Below, one piece after another: positions 10,486 through 19,765 of a DNA stretch of 64,000 nucleotides. The first letter of the stretch is position 1. Each line of letters begins with the position of its first letter. The notes below the pieces were generated by a model. That model did no database searches, was not told the DNA's origin, and saw only the letters and a program-made list of their open reading frames with translations. Location: NCBI RefSeq assembly GCF_017876155.1, contig NZ_JAGINP010000036.1:19686-83685 (forward strand). Direction: 5' to 3'. The position numbers and the translations under genes were made by a program. Origin of the DNA: Azospirillum rugosum. GTDB taxonomy: Bacteria > Pseudomonadota > Alphaproteobacteria > Azospirillales > Azospirillaceae.

Positions 10486-11478
10486 TCAGTGGGCTCCGCC
10501 GAAGTCATCAGCTTTGAGGCCGCCCCGCAACAGCAGCAGCACCGGTTCCCCGGCGTCGAGCGTGATGACAGGGGCCCGGTCGAGCAAGTCCTTGGCCGTC
10601 TTGTCGAGCGGACGATCGATGCTGTGCCCGAGGATGCCGCCGATCAGGCTGCCGCCGCCGGTCAGCGCCGCCGCCGCGACATCCACCGCCGTGCTGGCGG
10701 CGATCAGCAGACCGGTCTGGAGCCACGGCACCTCCACTGAGCCGGCCAGCCCCGCCGCGCCAGTGGCGTCCGTCCCGATGGCAACGACGCGCACTGTGTC
10801 GTTGCGCGGCCAGGGCCGGGTGATCACCGGGTTGGCCACCTCGATACGTTTCTGGCCCTTGGTGACACCGCTCCCCACGTCCAGCGTCACCACCGAGCCG
10901 GCCGGCACCGCCAGGCAGGAGAAGCCGGCGTCCCAGACATCCTGCGTCACCCGCGCCGTGACGATGCCGCCGCGCTCGGTCACCACCCGGTTCACGGTCA
11001 GCAAGGGGATCGGCGTGCCCGGCGGCACGAGGCAGTCGGAGCCGGCGGCGGCGAAGTCCGACGCCCCGGCCTGGGCGGAGGCGGCGGCCGTCCCCTCCTC
11101 CTTGCGGCTCCAGCCACCGACACCGGCCTCCATCGCCTTCTTGCGCAGCTCGTCCTCCTTTGGGGCCGCCTTGGCCTGCGGCCGGGCTGGCGGGGCCGGT
11201 TCCCTCTTCTCGATGCGGGGGGCCGGTGGCGGGGCGGGTTTGGGCGCCATGTCCTCGTAACTGGGCAGCCGCGGCTCCGGCTGCATCGGACCGAGGGCGA
11301 CGGACAGCTTGGGCAGCCCCCCTGCTCCCTGGCTGCGGCCCAACATGTAGGCCGCCAGCCCGAGGCCGATCACGACGGCCGCCACCAGCAGGATGCGGAC
11401 GACGTGCGGACCGGAGGTGATCACCCGGTGGCGGGCCAGCGGATCGGGCGGCGGCGGGGTGTCGTTGGTCGCGGTCAC
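10486..11478 (-). CDS. trbI: Conjugal transfer protein TrbI (VirB10-like)
   Basis: A 330-residue protein with a single N-terminal transmembrane helix (VVRILLVAAVVIGLGLAAYM), a proline-rich periplasmic linker, and the conserved VirB10 beta-barrel domain (LVPPGTPIPLLTVNRVV to the C-terminal AGEPVLLLLRGG). It spans the envelope in the outer-membrane core complex of a type IV secretion system. Start is GTG at 11478 with GGAGGA seven bases upstream. It overlaps the trbG stop as GTGA. Last gene of the trb operon, next to a broken SDR gene. Confidence 0.9.
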   Translation of the reverse strand: MTATNDTPPPPDPLARHRVITSGPHVVRILLVAAVVIGLGLAAYMLGRSQGAGGLPKLSVALGPMQPEPRLPSYEDMAPKPAPPPAPRIEKREPAPPARPQAKAAPKEDELRKKAMEAGVGGWSRKEEGTAAASAQAGASDFAAAGSDCLVPPGTPIPLLTVNRVVTERGGIVTARVTQDVWDAGFSCLAVPAGSVVTLDVGSGVTKGQKRIEVANPVITRPWPRNDTVRVVAIGTDATGAAGLAGSVEVPWLQTGLLIAASTAVDVAAAALTGGGSLIGGILGHSIDRPLDKTAKDLLDRAPVITLDAGEPVLLLLRGGLKADDFGGAH

Positions 11479-12428
11479 GGGCGGGTCCTCCGGATGTGCA
11501 CCTCCTGCGCGCCGATTGCCAGCAGCAGGTGGTCGTGGATGCCGGCGACGCGGTAGGTGGCGTTCATCCGGCCGTACTGGACGGGGATGCGGGTGCCGTC
11601 GGCGTCGATGCGCCAGAGGATCGGCGCCCCGTAAGCGCCGAGTGCGCCGGGGGTGAAGTTGATCACCGTCACCTCGCCGTCGTCGCACACCGGCGGCTGG
11701 CCATCGGCCGTGGGCACCGGCCGCCACTCCGGCGTGTCGCCGTCGAGCGTGTAGGTGCAGCGCCGGTCCCGGTAGGCCAGCTCGGTGGTGCGGTCGCGCC
11801 GGTCGCCGGCGGCGGTGGGAAGGACGGCCTGACCGTTCAGGGTGGCGAGATAGTCCTCGGGGTAGCGCCAGCGCACCTCGACGTGGTGGACCCGCTTGTG
11901 GGTCTCGACATTCAGATCGTATTTCCGCTCGCTGGTGAAGAGGGAGATCTGCTGGTTGAGGCCGGACCGGCGCGGCATGAAGGCGATGCACTCGGTGCGC
12001 TGCGGCCCCTTGCCGAAGCTGTAGGGCTGGTGGGGAATCCACACCTGGGCGCCGGGGGCGACGATGTCGCGCACCACCTCGCCGGGCTTCAGGCAGACCA
12101 GCGTCTGGTTTCCCTCGGCCATGTAGACAAGGTATTGCAGGTCGGGCTGGTACCAGTACTCGCAGCTCTTGCCCTTGAAGCAGGTCAGCGTCGGCAGGTC
12201 GAGCGCCGCCTCGTTGGCCTGCCCGACCCAACTGCGGGTCTGCGCCCGCGACGGCCGCGGCCCGGCCTTCTCCTTCGGCTCCCGCTCCATCGCCGTCGGC
12301 GGGATGTGCAGGTCGGCCAGGGTGTAGGGGCGCTGCGGAATGGCGGGACCGGCGGTTGGCGCCGAGGCCGGCTCGGTGGCGCAGGCGGCGAGCAGCGGCA
12401 GCACCAGCAGGGAAACCGGGAGTCTCAT
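11475..12428 (-). CDS. trbG: Conjugal transfer protein TrbG (VirB9-like), probable lipoprotein
   Basis: A 317-residue VirB9/TrbG-family protein. It begins with a signal peptide and lipobox, LLVLPLLAAC, so it is probably lipid-anchored. The C-terminal domain shows the family pattern (ELAYRDRRCTYTLDGDTPEWRPV, split, and QVWIPHQPYSFG earlier). It forms the outer-membrane ring with TrbI. Its start overlaps the trbF stop by four bases. No separate VirB7/TrbH lipoprotein is present, so this lipobox may replace it. That last point is inference. Confidence 0.88.
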   Translation of the reverse strand: MRLPVSLLVLPLLAACATEPASAPTAGPAIPQRPYTLADLHIPPTAMEREPKEKAGPRPSRAQTRSWVGQANEAALDLPTLTCFKGKSCEYWYQPDLQYLVYMAEGNQTLVCLKPGEVVRDIVAPGAQVWIPHQPYSFGKGPQRTECIAFMPRRSGLNQQISLFTSERKYDLNVETHKRVHHVEVRWRYPEDYLATLNGQAVLPTAAGDRRDRTTELAYRDRRCTYTLDGDTPEWRPVPTADGQPPVCDDGEVTVINFTPGALGAYGAPILWRIDADGTRIPVQYGRMNATYRVAGIHDHLLLAIGAQEVHIRRTRP

Positions 12429-13195
12429 GGCTGGGGCTCCATCGTCTCGGATTGGGGGATGGGGTGGGCTTTGGGCGATTCCTTCGTCTCGGCCTTCAGC
12501 GGGGTGCCGCTGGGCTCGGAGAAGCCGGAGATCGACACGCCGTCGAGCGCGCCGTCGCGCGAGGGACCATCCACGGTGACCACGGCGGCACTCATCAGCG
12601 TCTTGGACCGAGGCTTGAAGTCCCGGTAGACGGTCTCGGTCCACACCACGTAGAAGGCGGTAGCACCGGTCTTCGGGTCGGCCTCGCGCTCCTGGACGCG
12701 GACGTCGGCGACGTCGCGGGTCCAGCCCTCGGCCGGGGCGAGGTCGGCGGCCAGCAGGGCGTCCCACTTGCGCTCGGCGCCGCCGGTCAGCCGGGCGCGG
12801 GCGGCGACGCGGTCCCTGGCGAGCATCACCGGATCGGTGCCGATCTGGCGCTGCCAGCGCACGAACCACTGGACGGCGTTCATCCGTGCGCCCTTGGTCA
12901 CGGTGATGGTGTTGTCGAGCAGCACGAGGCGCTGGTGGCCGTCCATCGCCGGCTCGACGCGGTAGACCGGCTTGTACTTGGCGATCTCCACCAGCTTGCC
13001 GGCGATGCGCAGGTTGTCCCAGGTCATCAGCGAGCCCCAGGACAAGCCGAGTGCCGCCAGGGCGAAGGTCCAGCGCTTCAGCCGCAGCGCTTTGGCTTCG
13101 CGGCTGGCGCGGTAGGTCATGGCGGCGAGGTACTTCGCACTGTCGGGCACGGCCGCCGGCGGCGGGTCGTAGACGTTGACGACGCGCTCCTTCAT
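12425..13195 (-). CDS. trbF: Conjugal transfer protein TrbF (VirB8-like)
   Basis: A 256-residue bitopic inner-membrane protein. It has a short cytoplasmic N-terminus, one helix (WTFALAALGLSWGSLMTW) and a periplasmic VirB8 domain with RMNAVQWFVRWQRQIGTDP and FYVVWTETVYRDF. VirB8 proteins nucleate assembly of the secretion channel. The ATG at 13195 overlaps the trbL stop in ATGA, indicating translational coupling. Confidence 0.9.
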   Translation of the reverse strand: MKERVVNVYDPPPAAVPDSAKYLAAMTYRASREAKALRLKRWTFALAALGLSWGSLMTWDNLRIAGKLVEIAKYKPVYRVEPAMDGHQRLVLLDNTITVTKGARMNAVQWFVRWQRQIGTDPVMLARDRVAARARLTGGAERKWDALLAADLAPAEGWTRDVADVRVQEREADPKTGATAFYVVWTETVYRDFKPRSKTLMSAAVVTVDGPSRDGALDGVSISGFSEPSGTPLKAETKESPKAHPIPQSETMEPQP

Positions 13196-14517
13196 GACGG
13201 GTCGGTCTCCTTGTCGTCGGCGCGGCGATCCGTTCCGGGCGTCCTGCCCGGCGGGCCCTGCGGCCGTTCGGTGGCGTTGGAAGCGGAGCGGCGCAGCCAC
13301 GACTCTTCGCCGCCCCAGCGTTCGATGAGCCGGCTGGCCTGCCCACGGGTGAGATTGGGATCGACGGTGCGGCCAGCGGCGAGGCGGTCGAGTTCGCCGC
13401 GCTGGGCGTCGGTCATCGGCTTGTCCCAGCCGCTGCCGCGCGAGGCCGATGCCCGGGACCCGCCGAAGCGGCCGGCCGGGTAACGGCGCCCGGCCGAGGC
13501 GCCGGCGGAACCACCGCCGGTCCCGCCACCAGCGCCGCCCCCGGTCCCGCCGGTGCTGCCGACGGACGCGGTTGCACCCGTCGTCACATGACGAAGGCCG
13601 CTCCACAGCGCCGACGCACCGACGGCGAGGCTGCCGGGCGCCCCGGTGGTGGCGGCCGCCGCCCCGGCCATGGTGCGCATGCCGAGCCAGCCGGCCGTCC
13701 ACAGCGCGGCCAGCGCCGTCATGCCGTCCATCACCGGGCCGCCGTTGACCAGGCCGGCGGCGGCGCGCGGCGCCTTGATGGCGAGCACGAAGATCGCCGC
13801 CGCCAGCACCGCCACCCCGAAGGCCTGGGCCAGGGTCGGCGTGCCGGTGAAGGTCAGCGCCAGCAGCGTGGCGCTGCACATGGCGATGATGCAGCCGAGC
13901 ACCAGCAGCTTCAGCGCGGTGGCGGCGATGTAGCCGATGGCCCGCTCGGCCACGAAGCTGGTCGGCCCCAGCACGGCGAAGGGAATGGCGAGGTAGGCGG
14001 CCAGCGACAGCAGCCGGTATTCCAGGAAGGCGAGAAACACCTGGATGGCCAGGATGCAGAAGCTGACGATCACCACCAGGGCCGCCAGCAGGAAGATGAC
14101 GATCTCGACGAAGTTCAGGAAGAAATCGACCGGCCCCAGCATCTCCTTGACGCGCTGCATCAGCGGGATCACCGCCTGGATGCCGAGATGGGCGATGTAG
14201 CCGGGGTCGTCGAGGGCGAAGCCGCCGCCGGGCACGAGGTTTAGGCCCTGCTGGGCGGCGGCCTGCACCAGCGCCGCCGAACCGGCGGGGAACCACTCGA
14301 CCAGGGCGCCGATGGCGGCGAACTTCAGCAACATGCGCAGGAAGGGGCCGTGCACCGCCGCCTTGCCCTCGAACAGCCAGAGCAGCAGCGCCAGCGTGTA
14401 GGAGAGCATCATCAGCAGGCGCAGCGCCGTTCGCACATCCGGCCCGAGCAGGCCGAGGCCAGTCACTACCGCGGCGGTGAGTTGGTGCAGGACGACCGAC
14501 AGGGCGCTGACGTCCAT
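13192..14517 (-). CDS. trbL: Conjugal transfer protein TrbL (VirB6-like)
   Basis: A 441-residue polytopic inner-membrane protein with five or more hydrophobic segments across residues 20-300. The tail is glycine/serine/arginine-rich and presumably cytoplasmic (GGTGGGAGGGTGGGSAG). VirB6/TrbL proteins form part of the inner-membrane channel. Position between the small trbK-like gene and trbF matches the classical order trbJ-K-L-F. Confidence 0.9.
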   Translation of the reverse strand: MDVSALSVVLHQLTAAVVTGLGLLGPDVRTALRLLMMLSYTLALLLWLFEGKAAVHGPFLRMLLKFAAIGALVEWFPAGSAALVQAAAQQGLNLVPGGGFALDDPGYIAHLGIQAVIPLMQRVKEMLGPVDFFLNFVEIVIFLLAALVVIVSFCILAIQVFLAFLEYRLLSLAAYLAIPFAVLGPTSFVAERAIGYIAATALKLLVLGCIIAMCSATLLALTFTGTPTLAQAFGVAVLAAAIFVLAIKAPRAAAGLVNGGPVMDGMTALAALWTAGWLGMRTMAGAAAATTGAPGSLAVGASALWSGLRHVTTGATASVGSTGGTGGGAGGGTGGGSAGASAGRRYPAGRFGGSRASASRGSGWDKPMTDAQRGELDRLAAGRTVDPNLTRGQASRLIERWGGEESWLRRSASNATERPQGPPGRTPGTDRRADDKETDPS

Positions 14518-14523
14518 GGCCGC

Positions 14524-14718
14524 TCACTCCCGCACGGGGCGGGGCGGCACCGGCCGCTCATACCGGCCGATGCCCTCCCAGGCCGGGTTGCTGCGCTCCA
14601 GCCGCTCCAGGGCGGACGCCCCGTCGTCGGAGCGGACGTAGAGCACCAGGATGATGGCACCGATGATGCTGGCGAGGAGCATCGCGCCGAGGGCGAGGAG
14701 AATGTGCCGGAGTCCCAT
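14524..14718 (-). CDS. trbK: Small membrane protein in the trbK position
   Basis: A 64-residue protein with one N-terminal helix (ILLALGAMLLASIIGAIILV) and a charged tail. It sits exactly between trbJ and trbL, where TrbK, the entry-exclusion protein, is found in other trb clusters. No family signature is visible beyond size, topology and place, so the name rests on context. It lies 3 bp after trbJ and 6 bp before trbL. Confidence 0.65.
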   Translation of the reverse strand: MGLRHILLALGAMLLASIIGAIILVLYVRSDDGASALERLERSNPAWEGIGRYERPVPPRPVRE

Positions 14719-14721
14719 GGC

Positions 14722-15627
14722 TCAGCTCCCCGGTGCGCCGTAGGTGTCGAGGCCCTGCCAGTTGATGCGGGTGTGCTGGCGGGCACGTTCGACGGCGGCC
14801 TGCTCGTAGTCGAGCTGGGCTTCCGCCGCCCGGTGGTGGGCCGCCTGCATCATCAGGAGCTGGCCGGCGACCTCGGCGTTCAGCAGCGTCGCCTGCGTGC
14901 CGGCGTCGATGGCGCAGGTCTGGCCGTCGCACGCCTTCAGCGCCGCCATGAGCGCCCGGGCGCGGGCCGGGTAGTCCTCGATCCCGGTCATGACGTCGGC
15001 CGAGACCAGCTTGCTGGCCCGGCTGGCGTCCCGGGCGAGCCGCGCCTGCTCGGCCTGATGCTCGGCCAGGGCCGCGGCGCTCATCCCCTCCGGCAGGGCG
15101 TCGGGGTAGAGGTCGGCGAACTGCTGGCCGACCCCGTCCAGGCTCCACAGCACCCGGTCCACCAGACCGGCCGCACGGCGGGCGTCGCCGAGCCGGACGG
15201 CCACGTCGACACGGGTGTCGAGGTCCGACAGCCGGCGCATGCGGATCATGTTGTCGATCTGGGTGAGCATGTGCGCGGTCTGGGCGATGATCTCGACTTC
15301 CTGGCGCTGCACCATCTCCTCGACGATGCGCGGCCGGCTCTCCACAATCGGGCAGCCGGGCGCCTGGGAGCCGCCGCTCCCCGTCACGCCGGATGCGGCC
15401 CCCATGACGGCTCCGGCGGCTCCGCCGGTGACGTAGCCGGCAACGACGGACAGCGCGGTGCCGAACAGCCCGTCGCTCTCCTCGGAGAAGCAGCCGCCTC
15501 CGCCACCACCGCCGAAGAAGCTGTTGAGCAACCCGCCCAGGAAGGCGTGGGCCGGAGGCGGGCCGGCGGTCAGGCCGACCGTGAGGGCGAGCGCCGCCGT
15601 GGCGGCGCGCAGGGTGCGGGTCCTCAT
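14722..15627 (-). CDS. trbJ: Conjugal transfer protein TrbJ (VirB5-like), secreted
   Basis: A 301-residue periplasmic protein with a Sec signal peptide (AALALTVGLTAGPPPAHA). After a glycine run comes a mostly helical body with the VirB5/TrbJ-type segment MVQRQEVEIIAQTAHMLTQI. VirB5 proteins are minor pilus components. The ATG overlaps the trbE stop (ATGA). The glycine-rich segment FFGGGGGGGCFS near residue 40 is low-complexity and unusual. Confidence 0.82.
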   Translation of the reverse strand: MRTRTLRAATAALALTVGLTAGPPPAHAFLGGLLNSFFGGGGGGGCFSEESDGLFGTALSVVAGYVTGGAAGAVMGAASGVTGSGGSQAPGCPIVESRPRIVEEMVQRQEVEIIAQTAHMLTQIDNMIRMRRLSDLDTRVDVAVRLGDARRAAGLVDRVLWSLDGVGQQFADLYPDALPEGMSAAALAEHQAEQARLARDASRASKLVSADVMTGIEDYPARARALMAALKACDGQTCAIDAGTQATLLNAEVAGQLLMMQAAHHRAAEAQLDYEQAAVERARQHTRINWQGLDTYGAPGS

Positions 15628-18095
15628 GGGGTGTCTCCTTCATGAAGCGTCTCCAGGGTGTCGGCGGCCTCGTCCAGGCCGTTGCGGCGCAGCCATTCGG
15701 CGGCGAAGCGTTGCGGCCCGACCTCGGTCCTCAGTTCGAAGGCCCGGCGCTTGTGGGCCGCCCCGCCGCAGCCGCACACGGCGAGCGCCACCGGGTCGAG
15801 GGTGAGCTGGCCTAGCCGGCTGCCCTCGGGGGTCTTGAAGAAGAGGTCGCGGCGCGGCATGGCGCGGGCGACCTGAGCGGCCTGGGTGGCGTTCAGCCCC
15901 CAGTCGCGCAGGATGCTCCGCTTGGCGGCGTTGGGGTCGGCGAGCAGCACCAGGACCTGGATGGTCTTCAGCATCGCCGCGATGGCCGAGCCCTCGATGT
16001 CGTCGAGCTGGTGGGTGGCGAGCACCAGGGCGACGTTCTTCTTCGGCCCGCGCCGACGCAGCTCGTCCAGCTCGGCCGGCTGGTGCTTCAAGGCCTTGAA
16101 CGCCTCGTCCACCAGGAACAGGGTCGGCCGGCCGTCCTCGAACAAGCGGTAGAAGCGGCGGAACAGCGCCTTGATCACCGGTGCGGCGCCGGGGCCGCGG
16201 TCGATCAGCGCGCCGATGTCCACGGTGGTCCAGGCGGAGCCGAGGAAGCGGTCCTCCGCCGCATCGACGAGGTCGCCATAGGGACCGCCGCGGCAGTACG
16301 GCTCCAGCGCGATGCGGACGATGTTGTCCTGCACCAGATGGGCGAGGTGCGACAGCGTGCGTTCGGCCGAGGGCGAGACGGCCAGCAGATGCAGGGCCGC
16401 GTCCACCGCGTCGCCGGCTTCGGCCGCCGAGAGGTTGCCCGGCGCCAGCACGCCCTGGAGGCGCAGCAGGTCCATGACGAAGCCGTGGCCCCAGGCGAAG
16501 CCGTTGGGGGTGTCGACGTCGACCAGCGGCTGCAAGGCGAGGTCGCCGAGCGCGCCGTCGCCCGAGCCCATGGACAGGAACTCGCCGCCGGCCGCCCAAG
16601 TCGCCACCAGCGACGTGCTCTCGGTGGCGTCCACGTCGATCCAGACGACACGTCCCTGTGGAACACGGGCGAGGAACTGCTGCCCCATGAAGGCCAGCAC
16701 GGTGGACTTGCCGGTGCGCGGCGGGCCGATCACCAGCGCCGCCCCATCCTGGCCCTGGTGGATGTCGAGCATCAGCGGGGTGCCGCCCTCGGCCTCCAAC
16801 TGCATGAGGGGATCGCATTTGAGGTGCGGGTTGCGCTCCGGCCCGCCCCAAGCGGAGGAGAGGATCAGGAAATCGGCGAGCTGGACCTGGGTCAGCGGCA
16901 CCTTGCGCGGGTTGGGCCGCACATGGCCGGGCAGCGTGCCGTACCACGCCCGCTCCGCCCCCCAGGTCTCCTCGATGACGGTGAAGCCCAGCGTGCGCAG
17001 CGCCTTGACCAGTTCGTCCCGGCGCTCCTCGACCTCCTCGACGCTGCGGCCCCACAGCACGGCGGTGGGGGTCATCCAGCCGGAGCTGGTGCCGGCCTGT
17101 TCGGCTTCCAGGCGGGCGGCCTCGGCCTCCAGCGCCTCCATGACGCCGACCGGGTCGTGGCGCAGGGCGGCGTAGCCGCCGACGGCGCGCAGCAGCACCG
17201 AGCGCCAGTCGTAGGAGGTGTCGTCGTGCTTGCGCCACAGGGCGGCGAAGACGCCGCGCGCCTGGACGTGGTCCATCGCCTCGAAGCGCACCGACCAGCG
17301 GAACTCGAAGGGCAGCTTGTCCAGCACGTTGAGCAGGCCGGGGTGGCTGACCTTGGGGTAACCGCCGATGCCGATCATCCGGACCGGCCACTCGGCTCCG
17401 CCGTTGCTCCAGGCCGGGAACGAGCCGGGCTTGAAGCCGACGTCCACGAGGTTGGCCTTGATCGGGAAGCCGGGAAGGTCGGGGGCGGTGACGTGGCGCT
17501 GGTAGAGGGGCGAGACGCAGTTGTGCAGCAGGGTCTGCACGCCGTCGTCGTCCAGCATGCGCGCCCAGCCGACGGCGCGGCCGAGCAGGGAGGCGAACTG
17601 GAGCACCAGTTGCCGAAAGGGTTCGACGTGGTCGCGCATCACATCCGGCCGGGCGCGCTCCGGCGGGTTGCGAGTGAACCAGAACGCCACGGTGCGCGTG
17701 CTTGGCCGGGACGGCGTGTAGGTGATCGCCACGAAAGTGCGCGTCCGGAGCTGCTGGCCGGCTTGGTCGAGCCGCGCCCGACGCTCTCGATCAATCAGCT
17801 CGGGCACCGGGTGTGCTCCGGTGGAGCGTGGGTAGCCGCCGGCCGCACGCCGCTGCATCTCGAAATGGAAGGTCCAACCGCCGGTGAAGGGGAACAGGAC
17901 GTTGCCGGCGGCGAGCGCCGTCTGCATCCGCTCGGCCGGGTCCTGGCCGTCCTGGTCACGCCCGCCGTACTCGACGACGGCCATCAGCGCGCCGTCCTCC
18001 TCCAGCAGCACCACGCCGGGCCAGACGAAGCAGTCCCATGGCAGGTGCCGCGACAGGGAATCGAAGCCGTCGTCGAAGGCGGTCAGGTCGAGCAT
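15624..18095 (-). CDS. trbE: Conjugal transfer ATPase TrbE (VirB4-like)
   Basis: An 823-residue ATPase, full length for the family. Walker A is GPPRTGKST (near residue 460), Walker B is TLFLVDEAFKAL, and ATHQLDDIEGS follows in the sensor region. The N-terminal half carries the CagE/TrbE domain (MAVVEYGGRDQDG, RSVRFEAMDHVQARG). It powers pilus assembly at the inner membrane. GAGGA precedes the ATG at 18095. Confidence 0.93.
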   Translation of the reverse strand: MLDLTAFDDGFDSLSRHLPWDCFVWPGVVLLEEDGALMAVVEYGGRDQDGQDPAERMQTALAAGNVLFPFTGGWTFHFEMQRRAAGGYPRSTGAHPVPELIDRERRARLDQAGQQLRTRTFVAITYTPSRPSTRTVAFWFTRNPPERARPDVMRDHVEPFRQLVLQFASLLGRAVGWARMLDDDGVQTLLHNCVSPLYQRHVTAPDLPGFPIKANLVDVGFKPGSFPAWSNGGAEWPVRMIGIGGYPKVSHPGLLNVLDKLPFEFRWSVRFEAMDHVQARGVFAALWRKHDDTSYDWRSVLLRAVGGYAALRHDPVGVMEALEAEAARLEAEQAGTSSGWMTPTAVLWGRSVEEVEERRDELVKALRTLGFTVIEETWGAERAWYGTLPGHVRPNPRKVPLTQVQLADFLILSSAWGGPERNPHLKCDPLMQLEAEGGTPLMLDIHQGQDGAALVIGPPRTGKSTVLAFMGQQFLARVPQGRVVWIDVDATESTSLVATWAAGGEFLSMGSGDGALGDLALQPLVDVDTPNGFAWGHGFVMDLLRLQGVLAPGNLSAAEAGDAVDAALHLLAVSPSAERTLSHLAHLVQDNIVRIALEPYCRGGPYGDLVDAAEDRFLGSAWTTVDIGALIDRGPGAAPVIKALFRRFYRLFEDGRPTLFLVDEAFKALKHQPAELDELRRRGPKKNVALVLATHQLDDIEGSAIAAMLKTIQVLVLLADPNAAKRSILRDWGLNATQAAQVARAMPRRDLFFKTPEGSRLGQLTLDPVALAVCGCGGAAHKRRAFELRTEVGPQRFAAEWLRRNGLDEAADTLETLHEGDTP

Positions 18096-18117
18096 GGAAA
18101 GGCAGTCCTCGTTCCGG

Positions 18118-18450
18118 TCAGCGGGGAGCGCGGTAGGATGAGAGGGACAGCGAGCCGCCGCGGGTGCGCAGCGCCCGCAGCAGCCAGGCCGAGGCGTTCT
18201 GGCGGACGATCTCCAGCCACCAGGGATCGCGGCGCGTCAGGTAGCGCGCCGTCAGGAAAACCAGCAGGAACCCCGCCACCGCCTGGGGGATGGCGCCCAG
18301 CGCCAGCCACAGCTCCGCGGCCAGCCAGATCGCGATGGCCAGCAGCTCCATGGGCACGCCGAGCGGCATCTTGGTCGGCCGCACCGAGGTGCGGCGCACC
18401 GGCTTCTCCCAGCCGTCGGGGACCGACGGCAGCGGCAGCGGGGTCTCCAC
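18118..18450 (-). CDS. trbD: Conjugal transfer protein TrbD (VirB3-like)
   Basis: A 110-residue membrane protein with one long hydrophobic stretch (LLAIAIWLAAELWLALGAIP then VAGFLLVFLTARYL) flanked by basic residues. VirB3 proteins work with the VirB4 ATPase in pilus assembly, and here the trbE start follows 22 bp later. Size and position are as expected. Confidence 0.88.
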   Translation of the reverse strand: METPLPLPSVPDGWEKPVRRTSVRPTKMPLGVPMELLAIAIWLAAELWLALGAIPQAVAGFLLVFLTARYLTRRDPWWLEIVRQNASAWLLRALRTRGGSLSLSSYRAPR

Positions 18451-18453
18451 GAC

Positions 18454-18744
18454 TCAGCCCCCCGCCAGCGCGATGATGGCGTCGCGCGCTCCGTAGGCGG
18501 CGGCACCGGCCACGGTGAAGACGAACACCACCACGCCGGCGATGCGGGAGAACATCGCCGCGACCAGCGCCAGCAGCAGCCCGGCGGTGACGGCGATCGG
18601 CACGAAGTTGGTGTCGAACACCGCCTGCCAGGACAGCAGCTCCGCCCCAAGGTTGGCGATCACCTGGGCGTGCGCCGACATCGCCGTCCACGCCAGGACC
18701 AGCGCCAGGGCCAGTCCCCGGCGCGCGTTACCGTTGCGTCGCAT
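18454..18744 (-). CDS. trbC: Conjugal transfer pilin TrbC (VirB2-like)
   Basis: A 96-residue pre-pilin. The long signal peptide ends near AMSAHAQV, and two hydrophobic helices follow (PIAVTAGLLLALVAAMFS and VVVFVFTVAGAAAYG). It is the major subunit of the conjugative pilus. The ATG at 18744 follows GGAGGTGAGG and overlaps the 3' end of trbB by 17 bp. Confidence 0.9.
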   Translation of the reverse strand: MRRNGNARRGLALALVLAWTAMSAHAQVIANLGAELLSWQAVFDTNFVPIAVTAGLLLALVAAMFSRIAGVVVFVFTVAGAAAYGARDAIIALAGG

Positions 18745-19765
18745 CCTCACCTCCACCGTCAAGCTCCCCCGCCCCCAGCGGGCGGAGGACGAAGCCGCGG
18801 TCCGGGTCGAAGCGCTCGACCCGGACGATCTCGTTGACGAAGCGCTTGCCCGAGCCGTCCCGGGCGAGATGGACCACCGCGTGCACCGCCTTGGCGATCC
18901 AGCGCATCTGCAGGGCGTCCATGGCGACACCGCCAAGCCCGACCATCTGGGCGATGCGGTCGAGCGCGTCCCAAGCCGAGCCGGCGTGCACGGTGCACAG
19001 CCCCGGATGCCCGGTGGTCCAGCCGACCACCATCTGCCGCGCCTCGGCCCGGCGGACCTCGCCGAGCACCAGGTGCGTCATCGGCACGCGCAGCGCGTTG
19101 GCGACCAGCGTCTCCAGGGTGACCGGCGGCTCGGCCCACGGGTCGGCGACCATGGCGTAGGCGTGCGGGCACGGCGGTTCGAACTCGTAGGGGTCCTGGA
19201 GCACCGCCGGCAGGCCGCTCATGAAGGCGGACTCCTCCAGGCAGGCGCGCAGCAGCGTGGTCTTGCCGGTGTCGACGTCGCCGGCGATCACCACCGTGCG
19301 GCGCCCGTCGATCAGCCGGCGGAGAATCCGCGCCTGGAGCGGTGTCGCGGCGCCAGACCGCACCCAGTCGTCGAGCGTGATGCGGCCGCGGTAGGGCTTG
19401 CGGATCGAGCAGGCCGGGCCGGTGGTGACCGGCTCGATGTCGGCGTGGATGCGCTCGCCGGTCTCCGGCAAGGTGACGTCGAGCGTCGGGCGGTCGCGGC
19501 GCAGCTCCTTGCGCTGGAAGCCGGCGACGTAGGCGAGGAAGCGGCGGACCTGATCGGGGTCGGCCTCGCGGACGAACTCCGGCGAGGGGCCGTTCTTGAC
19601 CAGCACCCGGCAGGCCCCCTGCCCGCGCAGCGGCGGCAGCACCAGGACGTTGGCGACGTCCTTGCGGGACAGCAGGTCGCCGAACAGCCCGTCCATCAGC
19701 CGGCGCAGGGCCAGCAGCAGCATCTCGCGCCGCGCCGGCTCGTCGATCACCACCAGCCCGGTCAT
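18728..19765 (-). CDS. trbB: Conjugal transfer ATPase TrbB (VirB11-like)
   Basis: A 345-residue secretion ATPase. Walker A is AGDVDTGKTT, the Asp-box region LQDPYEFEPP follows, Walker B lies in THLVLGEVRRAEA, and the His box is TGHPGLCTVHAGSAWDALDR. VirB11 proteins form hexameric rings that switch between pilus building and substrate transfer. The start MTGLVVIDE at 19765 has GGGAGGGG upstream. It overlaps the RHH gene stop by 4 bp. Confidence 0.92.
   Translation of the reverse strand: MTGLVVIDEPARREMLLLALRRLMDGLFGDLLSRKDVANVLVLPPLRGQGACRVLVKNGPSPEFVREADPDQVRRFLAYVAGFQRKELRRDRPTLDVTLPETGERIHADIEPVTTGPACSIRKPYRGRITLDDWVRSGAATPLQARILRRLIDGRRTVVIAGDVDTGKTTLLRACLEESAFMSGLPAVLQDPYEFEPPCPHAYAMVADPWAEPPVTLETLVANALRVPMTHLVLGEVRRAEARQMVVGWTTGHPGLCTVHAGSAWDALDRIAQMVGLGGVAMDALQMRWIAKAVHAVVHLARDGSGKRFVNEIVRVERFDPDRGFVLRPLGAGELDGGGEDATQR

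Noticed and set aside
10486..12231. A 581-codon open frame on the - strand
   Set aside because: Its upstream half is a shadow frame of trbG. The real trbI begins at GTG 11478 with a ribosome binding site and a family-matching N-terminus.
11475..14527. Very long - strand frames of 623 and 700 codons through the trb genes
   Set aside because: They join trbG or trbF to out-of-frame arginine/proline-rich translations of neighbouring genes, a usual artefact of high GC.
16011..18476. An 821-codon + strand frame opposite trbE
   Set aside because: It is the antisense of a well-conserved ATPase, has low-complexity composition and no motif.
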